A stretch of 64,000 bases of DNA from Kastovskya adunca ATA6-11-RM4 (GCA_019359445.1 JAHHHJ010000009.1:151488-215487); one strand, 5' to 3'; positions 8,785 to 18,211 are shown, numbered from the stretch's first letter. Numbers and translations: made by a program. The notes: a model not told the origin generated them from the sequence alone.

Positions 8785-8988
8785 TGCCATAGAATGTGCT
8801 GCCCAAAACATCAGTTTGGGAGTGCTGGCTGCTACAGTGCGATCGCCACTTCTGGGAGAGGAGCGCGATCGCCAACAAGACTATCCTCAAAACACCTTTG
8901 CCTGACATTCAGTAGTGAATTTTGCCAGATCTGTTCTTCTTCTCGCCCTAGTCGAAAAGGGTTGGGGAGGCTCTAACGACTAACTACC

Positions 8989-10785
8989 ATGGTGAAGCGC
9001 TCCTCCCGCCGCATCCCTAAAACTGCAAGTGTTGTCTTAACATCCCTGATAGTGGTCTTTGCTCTATCAATCAGCCAAGCTCTCATGCCATCTCCGCCGC
9101 TACTGCTGACCGAACCCTTTCTCCAACTCCCAACTGAGACATCTGTAAAAGTTGTTTGGTTTACCGAGTTTGCAGGTTTTCGCCATCTTGTCACCTACGG
9201 TTCAAAACTGAACCAAAAAGCGATCGCCACAACAACCCAACTCACCCGCACCCAAGAAGACCAAAACTCCAAAGTCGGAGAACAAACAGAAACAGGGCAG
9301 ATTTACCAACAACCCATAAAGCGCCACATCTGGCGTCATGAAGCTGAGGTGACAGGTTTAATACCAGGAGATCGGATTTCCTATCGCGTCACTAGCCTTC
9401 GGGAAGATAACCAGAGTGTGAATAGCGAAGTCTTCACCCTGGCTGCTACTCCACCACCCGGAACGCCGCTAAAAATCCTCCTCACCTCCGATTACCAACT
9501 GATGCCCATGACAGCGGCGAATCTTCAGAAGGTTGTGGAAACAGTCGGTCAGGTGGATGCTGTTTTTCATGCCGGAGATTTAGTTAATGTACCCGATCGC
9601 GCCTCTGAGTGGTTTGATGACAATCGCGGTGGGGCGTTCTTTCCCGTCATTCAAGGACGTGCCAATTACGAACTGAAAAAAAATGGCGTCAAGACTCTTT
9701 ACAAAGGCGGTGAGTTAATTCAACACGCTCCTTTATTTCCAACCATCGGCAATCATGAAGTAATGGGGCGAGTTTCCAGTTCAAATAGTCTCAGCGACCA
9801 GTTGAATGATGCCTATCCTCGTCATGCTGCTGAGGCACTTTACACAAAAAATGCCCAGCAATTGAACCCTACGAACGACGCCACAGTGCGTGAAGCGTGG
9901 CTGAAAGATAACTCCTTCAACACTGATACCTACAACGAAATTTTTACTCTGCCGCAGAAGGACCAGGGGAATGAGAATTACTATGCTGTGACCTTTGGGG
10001 ATGTGCGCTTGGTTGTGCTGTATGTCACCAATATCTGGCGGAATCCTAGCCTTGAGGCTAATGCTAGAGGCAGATACAAAGAGTCAGAGCAAGACCTGAA
10101 TAACCCCGCACAGTGGGGCTACGGACAGCACATCTTTGAACCCATCGCTAAAGGTAGCCCTCAGTACACTTGGCTGGAACAGGAACTCAATAGCCCAGAG
10201 TTTCAGCAGGCAAAGTACAAAATCGTCATGCTGCACCATCCGCCCCATACCCTAGGTGATAACATCGTGCCTGCCTACACCGATCCGGTGCAGAAAATTG
10301 AGCGGGACGAAGATGGAGAAATTAGAGCGATTCGTTACGAGTACCCGCAGGACAAAGATTATATTTCTCAGGATTTGCTACCCCTGCTGGAATCGGCACA
10401 GGTGCAGTTGGTATTTTTTGGACACTCTCATCTCTGGAATCGCTTCTTGAGTCCGAAGGGAATGCACTTTTTGGAAACCTCTAATGTGGGTAACAGTTAC
10501 GGTGCTTTTTTGGGCGATAAAGAGCGTCCTGTACCAACAGGCTACAGCGAGAGATACGTGGCAACAGGCGATCCAAATGGGCTAGAGGCGATCGCGCCCA
10601 GTATCGCTCCCCTAGTCGGAGAAGATAACCAGCCGCTACCCTATATCGCCAGTAATGACATTACCGCCTTCAGTATTTTGGATACGGGGGCGGGAACGGT
10701 GACTAGCTACTATTTCGATACGCAAAAACCCAAATCAGAGGTGGTGAAGTTTGATCAGTTTAAGCTGACGACACCGCTTGAGTAG
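8989..10785 (+). CDS. Secreted purple-acid-phosphatase-like metallophosphoesterase
   Basis: 598 residues. An N-terminal hydrophobic segment (about 13-31) is a signal anchor. Residues about 40-150 form a fibronectin-III-like domain typical of purple acid phosphatases. The calcineurin-type core follows with metal ligands in order: D168 (LTSDYQL), HAGD 194-197, GNHE 254-257, H416-H417 (MLHHPPH) and GHSH 478-481. A C-terminal beta extension ends the protein. It should hydrolyse phosphate mono- or diesters outside the cytoplasm, perhaps for phosphate scavenging. A hairpin terminator follows. The alternative is a phosphodiesterase with a different substrate; the sequence does not decide. Confidence 0.85.
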   Translation: MVKRSSRRIPKTASVVLTSLIVVFALSISQALMPSPPLLLTEPFLQLPTETSVKVVWFTEFAGFRHLVTYGSKLNQKAIATTTQLTRTQEDQNSKVGEQTETGQIYQQPIKRHIWRHEAEVTGLIPGDRISYRVTSLREDNQSVNSEVFTLAATPPPGTPLKILLTSDYQLMPMTAANLQKVVETVGQVDAVFHAGDLVNVPDRASEWFDDNRGGAFFPVIQGRANYELKKNGVKTLYKGGELIQHAPLFPTIGNHEVMGRVSSSNSLSDQLNDAYPRHAAEALYTKNAQQLNPTNDATVREAWLKDNSFNTDTYNEIFTLPQKDQGNENYYAVTFGDVRLVVLYVTNIWRNPSLEANARGRYKESEQDLNNPAQWGYGQHIFEPIAKGSPQYTWLEQELNSPEFQQAKYKIVMLHHPPHTLGDNIVPAYTDPVQKIERDEDGEIRAIRYEYPQDKDYISQDLLPLLESAQVQLVFFGHSHLWNRFLSPKGMHFLETSNVGNSYGAFLGDKERPVPTGYSERYVATGDPNGLEAIAPSIAPLVGEDNQPLPYIASNDITAFSILDTGAGTVTSYYFDTQKPKSEVVKFDQFKLTTPLE

Positions 10786-10896
10786 CAGGCTAGGTGCCGT
10801 TACAGAGTCTCTGGATCGATGCCTAGCGATCGCCATCTTTCCGCATTCAAAGTTTTCTAGAAACAAAAAGTAATACTTGCCAATTTGTCAAGCCAG

Positions 10897-10930
10897 TCGC
10901 ATCTCCTGCTCAAGAGGGATGCGATTTTTT
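10897..10930 (+). terminator. Rho-independent terminator after the phosphoesterase gene
   Basis: Stem TCGCATC / GATGCGA with a 14-base loop, followed by six T. It lies 110 bases after the stop at 10785. The rest of 10786-11060 shows no gene. Confidence 0.75.
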
Positions 10931-11060
10931 AATAGGGAATAAGCTCACAAAAAACTGTAAAGTTATGTTTCAACCCTTTTAAAAATATATAGAAACCTCC
11001 CGAACATTAATGCAAGACTTAACCTAGAACGTTATAGGAAGGAACATTTAAAGGAAACCT

Positions 11061-11381
11061 ATGGATAACCAAAAACCACGATATCGCCTCGCCTGCACCC
11101 TTTCTTTTGGCGACATCTATGGTCAAATCATCATTTGGTTAATTGTTATTTTCATTTCACTTGCCTCAGCACTGGCACTATGGAGTGCCGAGCGCCAAAT
11201 CTACGCGTTACTGACAGTAGGGCTAATTCTAGTATTGTCTTTGCCTTTTCTGCTTTTTGCCTTCGTCACCACACTGCTCAATCACATTGAGCTGTCGCCG
11301 ATGAAGGAAATCGAAACGACAGAAACTGTCCGTGGCAACACGCCCAATCAAAACCCAACACAAGCACAAGCAGCAAGTTGA
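11061..11381 (+). CDS. Small membrane protein, unknown function
   Basis: 106 residues with two hydrophobic segments (about 20-40 and 50-72), then a polar tail rich in T, N and Q. A purine-rich AAAGGA lies 10 bases before the ATG. No family is recognised. The tail runs into a repeat block just downstream, and the last codons (QNPTQAQAAS) may be affected by repeat growth. Confidence 0.6.
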   Translation: MDNQKPRYRLACTLSFGDIYGQIIIWLIVIFISLASALALWSAERQIYALLTVGLILVLSLPFLLFAFVTTLLNHIELSPMKEIETTETVRGNTPNQNPTQAQAAS

Positions 11382-11389
11382 GGCAGGGA

Positions 11390-11575
11390 GTAGGGGCGCA
11401 GGGGCGCAGGGGCGCAGGGGAGAACCAACAACCTCTTTCATACTTCACCCTAGCCTTCGGCAACGGCTTCGCCGAACATACTTCACCCTTCACCCTTCAC
11501 CCTTCACCCTTCACCCTTCACACTTCATACTTTCTCCCCTACTCAGGACTCAGCACTCAGGACTCAGGACTTAGT
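11390..11575. repeat. STRR block: GGGGCGCA octamers, CTTCACC heptamers and ACTCAGG-type repeats
   Basis: Three perfect GGGGCGCA units lie at 11393-11416. Five perfect CTTCACC heptamers and one degenerate copy lie at 11481-11522. A run of CAGGACTCAGCACTCAGGA-type units follows at 11542-11572. Between them, TTCGGCAACGGCTTCGCCGAA (11456-11476) forms a hairpin. These are classic short tandem repeats of cyanobacterial intergenic DNA and are related, in reverse complement, to the blocks at 13.4, 16.0 and 49.8 kb. Confidence 0.9.
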
Positions 11576-11605
11576 ATCCCCTTCACCCCAATCGCCAAGA
11601 TGAAG

Positions 11606-11640
11606 AACTTCCCTCCCTTTTGGGAGGGAAGTTTTTCTTT
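11606..11640 (+). terminator. Strong rho-independent terminator between STRR block and sdhA
   Basis: Perfect 12-bp stem (AACTTCCCTCCC / GGGAGGGAAGTT) around TTTT, followed by TTTCTTT. It separates the 11061 gene and the repeats from sdhA. Confidence 0.85.
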
Positions 11641-11684
11641 GCGTCACGATAGTAGGAGAGAGGAATTGCAGAACTCACACAAAG

Positions 11685-13412
11685 ATGCTAGAACACGATG
11701 TGATCATTGTCGGCGGCGGTTTAGCTGGATGCCGTGCCGCCTTAGAGATTAAACGCACCGATCCCAGTTTGGATGTCGCTTTAATTGCTAAAACTCATCC
11801 AATTCGCTCCCACTCCGTTGCGGCGCAGGGCGGGATGGCGGCGACGCTAAAAAATGTCGATGCGGACGATAGTTGGGAAGCCCATGCTTTTGATACTGTC
11901 AAAGGTTCAGATTACCTGGCGGATCAGGATGCGGTAGAAATCCTCACCCGTGAAGCGCCTGATGTAGTAATTGACCTAGAACATCTGGGAGTTTTGTTCT
12001 CCCGCTTGCCAGATGGGCGCATCGCTCAACGGGCATTTGGCGGGCATTCCCACCGCCGTACCTGCTACGCCGCTGATAAGACAGGTCACGCGATTTTGCA
12101 CGAGTTGGTGAATAACCTGCGGCGTAATGGCGTACAACTCTACGATGAGTGGTACGTAATGCAGTTGATTTTGGAGGATGGTCAGGCAAAGGGCATCTTG
12201 ATGTACCACATCCTCGACGGGCATTTGGAGGTGGTACGAGCCAAAGCGGTGATGTTTGCCACGGGGGGCTATGGCAGGGTCTTTAATACGACCTCGAATG
12301 ACTTTGCCTCAACGGGGGATGGTTTGGCGATGTCAGCGATCGCTGGCGTGCCTTTGGAGGATATGGAGTTTGTGCAGTTTCACCCCACAGGGTTGTATCC
12401 AGTCGGCGTGCTGATTTCTGAAGCCGTGCGGGGGGAAGGAGCGTATCTAATTAACTCCGAGGGCGATCGCTTTATGGCAAACTACGCGCCCAACAAAATG
12501 GAACTAGCTCCCCGCGATATTACCTCACGGGCAATTGGGCGAGAAATCCGTGCCGGACGGGGCATTCATCCCGATGGTAGTGCGGGCGGCTCCTATATTT
12601 ACCTCGACCTGCGTCACATGGGACGAGAAAAGATTATGAGCCGCATTCCCTTCTGTTGGGAAGAAGCCCACCGCTTACTGGGGATTGACGCCGTGCATCA
12701 ACCAATGCCAGTGCGACCGACTGCCCATTATTCAATGGGGGGAATTCCTGTAAATACAGAGGGTCAGGTGCAAAGTGGTGCAGATGGTTTGGTGGAGGGA
12801 TTCTTTGCCGCAGGTGAGTCTGCCTGTGTCTCAGTTCACGGTGCTAATCGACTGGGAAGTAATTCTCTGCTGGAATGCGTAGTGTATGGCAAAAGAACCG
12901 GGGGGGCGATCGCGCAGTACGTCCAAAACCGTAAATTACCAGAAATTAACGCAGCACCCTACCTAAAAGCTGCCCAAGAGCAAATCCAAGCGCTCCTCGA
13001 CCAACCCGGCACCTCCCGCATCGGAAAGCTTCGTCAAACCTTCCAGGACTGCATGACTGAGCATTGCGGTGTTTTCCGCTCTGAATCAGTAATGAGTGAA
13101 GGTTTGCAAAAATTACAGCAGCTTCAAGCCCAATACGGGCAAATTTACCTTGATGATCAGGGGAGTTGCTGGAATACCGAAATTATCGAAGCCCTAGAAC
13201 TGCGAAATTTGATAATTGTTGGGGAAATCATCCTCACCTCCGCCCTCAAGCGTCAAGAAAGCCGGGGTGCCCACTACCGAGAAGATTTTCCCGAACGAGA
13301 CGACACCAACTTCCTCAAGCACACGATGGCATTCTATTCCCCCGCAGGCATTGACCTGGCTTACCCTGCCGTCAATTTGAGCTTGTTTGAACCAAAAGAG
13401 CGGAAGTATTGA
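11685..13412 (+). CDS. sdhA: Succinate dehydrogenase / fumarate reductase flavoprotein subunit
   Basis: 575 residues, full length for the family. The dinucleotide-binding start is IIVGGGLAGCRAALE (7-21), and H43 in RSHSVAAQGG is the likely attachment point for covalent FAD. The active-site regions follow: FVQFHPTGLYP, the capping-domain REIRAGRG stretch and RPTAHYSMGGI with the catalytic Arg/His. It oxidises succinate to fumarate and passes electrons to the iron-sulfur subunit on the thylakoid membrane. The other Sdh subunits are not adjacent, as usual in cyanobacteria. L-aspartate oxidase is the main look-alike, but the length and motifs favour SdhA. Confidence 0.93.
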   Translation: MLEHDVIIVGGGLAGCRAALEIKRTDPSLDVALIAKTHPIRSHSVAAQGGMAATLKNVDADDSWEAHAFDTVKGSDYLADQDAVEILTREAPDVVIDLEHLGVLFSRLPDGRIAQRAFGGHSHRRTCYAADKTGHAILHELVNNLRRNGVQLYDEWYVMQLILEDGQAKGILMYHILDGHLEVVRAKAVMFATGGYGRVFNTTSNDFASTGDGLAMSAIAGVPLEDMEFVQFHPTGLYPVGVLISEAVRGEGAYLINSEGDRFMANYAPNKMELAPRDITSRAIGREIRAGRGIHPDGSAGGSYIYLDLRHMGREKIMSRIPFCWEEAHRLLGIDAVHQPMPVRPTAHYSMGGIPVNTEGQVQSGADGLVEGFFAAGESACVSVHGANRLGSNSLLECVVYGKRTGGAIAQYVQNRKLPEINAAPYLKAAQEQIQALLDQPGTSRIGKLRQTFQDCMTEHCGVFRSESVMSEGLQKLQQLQAQYGQIYLDDQGSCWNTEIIEALELRNLIIVGEIILTSALKRQESRGAHYREDFPERDDTNFLKHTMAFYSPAGIDLAYPAVNLSLFEPKERKY

Positions 13413-13414
13413 AG

Positions 13415-13700
13415 AAAGTCCTGAGTCGGTGAGTCCTGAGTCGGTGAGTCCTGAGTCCTGAGTCGGTGAGTCCTGAGTCCTGAGCAGAGGCACAGGGGCA
13501 GGAGATTTTAATGAACCACACCAGGCACAGAGGGCACGGAGGTAAAAGAAGGAGAGGGAGATGAGGGGATGAGGTGTAGGGGTGATAAAGTGTACGGGCA
13601 CAGGCTTCCCTTGCCCCTACCGACTTACCGACTCACCAACTCTCTTCATACTTCATCCTTCATACTTCATCCTTCATACTTCATCCTTCATACTTCATCC
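13415..13700. repeat. STRR block: GAGTCCT/GAGTCGGT units and eight CTTCATA/CTTCATC heptamers
   Basis: GAGTCCT and GAGTCGGT units alternate from 13418 to 13485. At 13644-13699 there are four perfect copies of the 14-mer CTTCATACTTCATC, that is eight heptamers, ending one base before the stop codon of the TPR gene on the other strand. Between them, 13510-13545 holds a CACAGAGGGCACGGAGG-like dispersed phrase. No gene is seen in this gap. Confidence 0.9.
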
Positions 13701-14570
13701 TTAACTTCCGCCTACTGGGGTTTCTGAGACATCGGGCGAGACACCAGGGGTAGTAGCGCTGGCGGTCGCTTGGGTGGCGAGTTGTTTGATTTGGTCTTTG
13801 TATTGGGCAGGAGCAAGGGAAATGGCAGTGGTAAATAGGGATTTAGCTTCTGCCTCTCTTCCCTGTTGTTGCAGCACCATTGCTTTTGCTAATACGGGGC
13901 GAAAGTCCTGTTTATTGCTGTTGATCGACTCGTCGTAAATAGTGACCGCCTCGGTATAGCGCTGCTCGTTGGCATAGACCTGACCGAGGAGCAGTTGTAC
14001 AGAGGTGACATCAATGTTGTTTTCCGGCTGCACGCTGTTGATTTGCGTTCCTGCCTTCAAGGTGTCTTGGAGTAAGCCAATCGCTGCTTCTGGGCGGTCT
14101 TCTTGCAACAGCAAACTGACTAATCCTTGTAACGCCTTCAGGTTTCCAGGTTTTGTGGACAAAATGGTGCGGTACGTTGTAGCGGCTCCTTCGCGATCGC
14201 CTGCTTGTTGTTTTGCCTGAGCCAGCAAGACGCCGTAATCCGTTTGTTCAGGATTAAGCTTTGCCAGCCTTTCTAACGGCTCAATCGCTCCTGGGATATC
14301 TCCTAGTTGTAACCGTGCCTCCAACAGCCCTCGCAGCGCTGTGGAGTTATCTGGCTCTCGCTGAACAACCAACTGATAGCCTCTGGCCTGCTCTTCCAGT
14401 TCAGCTTTCTTAGCTGTTGTCAGGCTGGGTGATGCTGTGGGTGTAGCTCCGACTGTAGGCTGGCTTTCACTGAAAACATTTCCTAACAAGGGAACCATCG
14501 AAATCCCGACGAATGCCAGCACTGCCAGCACTATTACCACACTGATCCACGGACTGCGCTTTTGAGACAC
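13701..14570 (-). CDS. Membrane-anchored tetratricopeptide repeat protein
   Basis: 289 residues. A single N-terminal transmembrane segment (about 9-29) is followed by a T/S/P-rich linker and then four to six TPR units from about 58 to 260 (for example YQLVVQREPDNSTALRGLLE, LERLAKLNPEQTDYGVLLAQ, YRTILSTKPGNLKALQGLVS). The tail is low-complexity S/T/P. TPR arrays mediate protein-protein contacts; here the array probably faces the periplasm or lumen. The stop codon directly abuts a heptamer repeat, so the end of the protein may have been shaped by it. The partner is unknown. Confidence 0.85.
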   Translation of the reverse strand: MSQKRSPWISVVIVLAVLAFVGISMVPLLGNVFSESQPTVGATPTASPSLTTAKKAELEEQARGYQLVVQREPDNSTALRGLLEARLQLGDIPGAIEPLERLAKLNPEQTDYGVLLAQAKQQAGDREGAATTYRTILSTKPGNLKALQGLVSLLLQEDRPEAAIGLLQDTLKAGTQINSVQPENNIDVTSVQLLLGQVYANEQRYTEAVTIYDESINSNKQDFRPVLAKAMVLQQQGREAEAKSLFTTAISLAPAQYKDQIKQLATQATASATTPGVSPDVSETPVGGS

Positions 14571-14924
14571 TGAACTTGTTTGAACTCTTATGACATTATT
14601 AACCCACGCGTCGATTTTTTCTCCCGTCCCAACAGCAACACTTCACAATCTCCATTGCCGTATTGCTGATTCACCCGGAATTACAGGTATTTTTACTTAA
14701 ATATTTTCTAAGCTATACGGATTTACCTTGTTGAGCGCTGCATTTTGTACAATGAGCAGACTAACACCCTGTCTTCTCTACAATCCGCCTGTCTAAATTT
14801 GGTTAAATTAAAGCTAAAAACTTTAAAAACAGCCAAACAGTGGGATGGTAGTGAAGAAAATGACGTTTTACCGCGTCGGTCTGACCCCCACCAGGGGAAA
14901 GTGTCTCCGCCGCTAGGAGGTTAT

Positions 14925-15923
14925 ATGAGTCCTTCTGTGAACCGGTCTTCCGAGTCACCAGAATCTTTTGGCACAACGCCACCAAATTCCCCTGATCTGC
15001 AAAGCCAAGAGCCAACGATGTCATCGGACGATGCGAATAAAACCAATGAGTCAACCCCTATGACTGACTCCCCTGAGGCAGCATCCTCAGCTATCCAACG
15101 TCAGCAGCCCATTCCCCCGCCCAGTGAACCGAGACAATACCGCGCCATAGGACTAGTTCAGGGTCAATACATGCCTTCTGCCGAACAAATGACTAGAGGC
15201 ACTCTCTTGTCAAGCGAGGGGACATTGATTGATGCTGTATTGCTAGGTCGGGTGATGAGTTTGGTGAAAAATCACCTGGACTTAAGCCAGAACCACCTGT
15301 GGGTGGTTTATCCTCGCACCCGGCAATTAGAGGAGGGCTTGCATGTTCAAATTGTTGGTGTTTGGGAACCTGAAAAACTCGGCAGTCCCGAATCAGACAC
15401 AGGTGTTTGGGAACCTGAAAAACTCGGCAGTCCCGAATCAGACACAGAAGACTCAGGAGCAGTGGTCTTGGGAAAATCTGAAACTGACTCTGCCTCCACT
15501 ACTATGCAAGATGGCTATTTTTCCATTCGTGGTGAAGTGATTTATTACTCCCAAGAAGAAGAACAGCTCGTCATCAAAATTCAGCAGGCTCCTCGCAGAG
15601 AATCGGAAAAAACTAAGTTCTTCAAGCTAAACCTTAAAGGAAATCTCGGCGATCGCGCTGTCGGTCATTTTTGGGATTTGCAGGTACAGTTGCAAAAAGA
15701 CGTGTTGGTTGTTCAACAAGCAACAGATATCGGTCTTGTTCCCGTGAAAAAACGAGGCAAAAGACCGCCCTTCGGCAATCGTCCTCGGAGCGGAAACCGA
15801 CCCTCTTCTACCCCTCGCCCGGTTCGCAAAGATGCCCCAACAGCCGGAACTCCGCCTCAACGTCGGGAAGTTCCCAAACCGATTAAGCGCAAAGATCCGC
15901 CGAGTGACGGGCAAGATAGTTGA
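14925..15923 (+). CDS. Conserved cyanobacterial protein with basic, proline-rich tail
   Basis: 332 residues from ATG 14925, chosen because a perfect AGGAGG (14915-14920) lies four bases upstream; the open frame extends to a TTG at 14745 without a good ribosome site. The N-terminal 80 residues are S/T/P-rich and disordered. A globular core (about 85-275) begins YRAIGLVQGQYMPS, followed by GTLIDAVLLGRVMSLVKNHL and VVYPRT. The tail is rich in K, R and P (KKRGKRPPFGNRPRSGNRP), like a nucleic-acid-binding tail. In the core, a perfect 45-base tandem duplication repeats GVWEPEKLGSPESDT. Function is unknown; RNA binding is a guess from the tail. Confidence 0.75.
   Translation: MSPSVNRSSESPESFGTTPPNSPDLQSQEPTMSSDDANKTNESTPMTDSPEAASSAIQRQQPIPPPSEPRQYRAIGLVQGQYMPSAEQMTRGTLLSSEGTLIDAVLLGRVMSLVKNHLDLSQNHLWVVYPRTRQLEEGLHVQIVGVWEPEKLGSPESDTGVWEPEKLGSPESDTEDSGAVVLGKSETDSASTTMQDGYFSIRGEVIYYSQEEEQLVIKIQQAPRRESEKTKFFKLNLKGNLGDRAVGHFWDLQVQLQKDVLVVQQATDIGLVPVKKRGKRPPFGNRPRSGNRPSSTPRPVRKDAPTAGTPPQRREVPKPIKRKDPPSDGQDS
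15357..15446. repeat. Perfect 45-bp in-frame tandem duplication inside the 14925 gene
   Basis: Bases 15357-15401 and 15402-15446 are identical. They encode the 15 residues GVWEPEKLGSPESDT twice in a row, without changing the frame. Absence of any difference between the copies suggests a recent event. Confidence 0.95.
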
Positions 15924-16020
15924 CGAAAAGATTTGAGTTCTGAGTTTTAAGTTTTGAATCCTCAAGACGTTTCAACTCAGAACTCAACAGGGGAGAATTC
16001 TTTTGATGGGGTGAAGGATG

Positions 16021-16155
16021 AAGAGAGTCGGTGAGTCGGTGAGTCGGTGAGTCGGGGAGAAAGGATGAAGTATGAAGGGTGAAGTATGAAGGGTGAAGTA
16101 TGAAGGGTGAAGTATGAAGTATGAAGGGTGAAGTATGAAGTATGAAGTGTGGGTG
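16021..16155. repeat. STRR block: GAGTCGGT octamers and GAAGTAT/GAAGGGT heptamers
   Basis: Three perfect GAGTCGGT units and one variant lie at 16025-16056. A run of heptamers GAAGTAT and GAAGGGT follows from about 16066 to 16147. The gap 15924-16300 also contains a CCCCTGCTCCC-rich part (16163-16275) with TTCGGCTGAGCGTTCGACTGCCCTTCGG, a common dispersed cyanobacterial phrase. No gene is seen. Confidence 0.9.
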
Positions 16156-16300
16156 TAGTTATCCCCTGCTCCCCTGCTCCCGTTCGGCTGAGCGTTCGAC
16201 TGCCCTTCGGCAGGCTCAGGAACCGCGCTCACGCCGAAGTCTCACGTCGAAGCCTGCTCCCCTGCTCCCCCGCACCCTTATCTCCCCATAGCGTCACAGC

Positions 16301-17998
16301 TTAGTGCAGATTAGCGTCCCAGATGCCAATGTAAATGCGATCGCTACTGTTCCGTTCTACCACCCCTTTCAAGCCACTTGTCTGAAAGGAGTATTGCTTC
16401 GTCTGGCGTTGATGCACCCGTTCGACTCCCTCCTCAATCTCCCTAGAAGCACCACCGCCGAGCATTCCATTCACTACCTGTACCATTACCTCCGGTTCTA
16501 CCGATGACGCGAAAGCGGCTTCACTCTGGCGCAGTCTACCAGTATTTCTGTCAAACAGATATCCGAAAGATACCCGATCCGGGACATAGTTTTCGTAAAG
16601 TACCGCCCTGGTATTCCACAACCCTCCGCTAACCTTTGTGGGATTACCCAAGGTTCCTCTGATTTGACTTTCCGGCGTTCCCACGGGAAATCCCGTCAGG
16701 CTGGCGACAGGCGGGGGCGCTTCCTGATTCTCTGGCGGTGCTGGGGCGGGAGACTCAGGAAGTGCCGGGGATGGTGTTATCGCTTCTGTAGGCGAGGACT
16801 CTACTATCGGTGCCGGGGATGGTGCCACAACGGGGGGAGGAGTTTCTCGGATAGGGTTTGGGGAGGGGCGAACGGCAGGGGGTGCTGAGGTGGTGGGAGG
16901 TTGTTGCGTAACGGGTTCCTCTGGGGCGGTGGGGATTTCCTGCGTAATCGGTTCTTCAACGGTAGGTTGACGTTGGTTTTGGATAGCCGCAACTGCCAAC
17001 CCCGCCCCTAGTAAAACAGCGGCAACGATTAAACCGATCACCTGGGTATTTTGCCCTCCTGGTTGCTTTACCACAGGCGCAGGGTTAACAGGGGAAGTGT
17101 AAGGTAAGCCAGGGGTAGGAGGGGCGGGGTATCGGGCGGGAGAAACGGCTACAGTTTGGGCAATTGAGGGGGCTTGAGTAGAGCGCAGGGCGTTGAGCAT
17201 GTCTGTTGCCGAGGCGAAGCGATCGCGCGGATAAAATCGAATCGCCCGATCGATTACAGAGGCTAGGTTTGAGTGGACATTGGCAGCCTCTTGACGCCAC
17301 AAAGTCTCCCCAGTTTGAGGATCGGATTCCAACTGCTGCGGCGTTTTCCCCGTCAGCAAAAATACCGCTGTTAACCCCAAGCTATATAAATCGCTAGCAA
17401 AGGTGGGGCGTCCCGAAGCTTGCTCGCTCGACATATACCCCGGCGTGCCAATTACCAAGGAATGCATTGCGTTTCCCGGCGTATTTACCACCGTCGTTAC
17501 CACCTCTTTCACCGCACCAAAATCAATTAGCACGGGCAAGTTATCCCGTTTGCGGATGATCACGTTATCCGGCTTAATATCCCGGTGGATCGTGCGCTGG
17601 TTGTGGATATACTCCAGCACAGGCAATAACTTCACGAGGATATCCTTCACCTCCGCTTCGCTAAACTTGCCTTGTTGTTCTACCTGTTGCGTCAGGGTAT
17701 TGCCTTCAATCCATTCCTGCACAAGATGGAATTGCCCGCCCTCAGAAAAATAGGCATACAAGCGGGGAATCTGAGAGTGCCCTTCGCCCAACTCTTCCAA
17801 GACGGCAGCTTCTCGCTGGAAGCGTTCTTGCGTCTGCTGATGCGCTAAAGGATCGTGAGTGACGGGTTTAAGCTGCTTAATCACGCATTGGCGTCTTGAC
17901 GGCATGTAGCTGTCTTCTGCCAAAAATGTATTGCCAAATCCTCCCGCACCGAGCGCTCGAATGATGCGATAGCGATTGTTTAAGAGCGTTGGCGTCAT
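16301..17998 (-). CDS. Membrane-anchored serine/threonine protein kinase (PknB type), paralog 1
   Basis: 565 residues. Kinase domain about 9-275: glycine loop GAGGFG (17-22), ATP-binding K41 (CVIKQLKP), catalytic HRD D140 (IHRDIKPDN), DFG D159 and GTPGYMSSEQ activation-loop end, so all catalytic residues are present. A single transmembrane segment lies at about 319-339, followed by a linker very rich in P, E and T, and a C-terminal domain of about 125 residues starting FPVGTPESQIRGTLGNP, a module I recall from other cyanobacterial kinases. It would sense something outside the membrane and phosphorylate cytoplasmic Ser/Thr. It lies 213 bases downstream of a closely related kinase on the same strand. 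Confidence 0.92.
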   Translation of the reverse strand: MTPTLLNNRYRIIRALGAGGFGNTFLAEDSYMPSRRQCVIKQLKPVTHDPLAHQQTQERFQREAAVLEELGEGHSQIPRLYAYFSEGGQFHLVQEWIEGNTLTQQVEQQGKFSEAEVKDILVKLLPVLEYIHNQRTIHRDIKPDNVIIRKRDNLPVLIDFGAVKEVVTTVVNTPGNAMHSLVIGTPGYMSSEQASGRPTFASDLYSLGLTAVFLLTGKTPQQLESDPQTGETLWRQEAANVHSNLASVIDRAIRFYPRDRFASATDMLNALRSTQAPSIAQTVAVSPARYPAPPTPGLPYTSPVNPAPVVKQPGGQNTQVIGLIVAAVLLGAGLAVAAIQNQRQPTVEEPITQEIPTAPEEPVTQQPPTTSAPPAVRPSPNPIRETPPPVVAPSPAPIVESSPTEAITPSPALPESPAPAPPENQEAPPPVASLTGFPVGTPESQIRGTLGNPTKVSGGLWNTRAVLYENYVPDRVSFGYLFDRNTGRLRQSEAAFASSVEPEVMVQVVNGMLGGGASREIEEGVERVHQRQTKQYSFQTSGLKGVVERNSSDRIYIGIWDANLH

Positions 17999-18211
17999 GA
18001 ATTACCCCAAACTTTGCGGATTTGCGATCGGTAGATAGATTGATACCAATTCTCTTTAATTTTATTGATTTGTGAAGGCGAGATCCTCGACTTCTTTAAG
18101 TTGGGAATCTAAGCCACTAGCGATCGCATCTCTTTAATCACGCGATCGCATACACACATTTTAGTTACCTTGTCAATACTTAAGTCTGAGTCAGGTTTAT
18201 TTTCATTTTGC

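Noticed and set aside
8579..8976. Plus-strand frames of 108 and 60 codons after the lipoprotein
   Set aside because: They overlap the lipoprotein in another frame or carry HIP1-derived codons only; no family or ribosome site.
11481..11522. Regularly spaced repeats that could be mistaken for a CRISPR array
   Set aside because: Units are 7-8 bases and contiguous, with no 30-40-base spacers, and no cas genes are nearby. The same holds for the blocks at 13.6, 16.0 and 55.1 kb.
11332..11752. 80- and 124-codon frames across the 11.4-kb repeat block
   Set aside because: They translate heptamer repeats into periodic FTLHPSP sequence and run through a strong terminator, so they are not genes. They do show how such DNA can be read, as has happened in pyrB.
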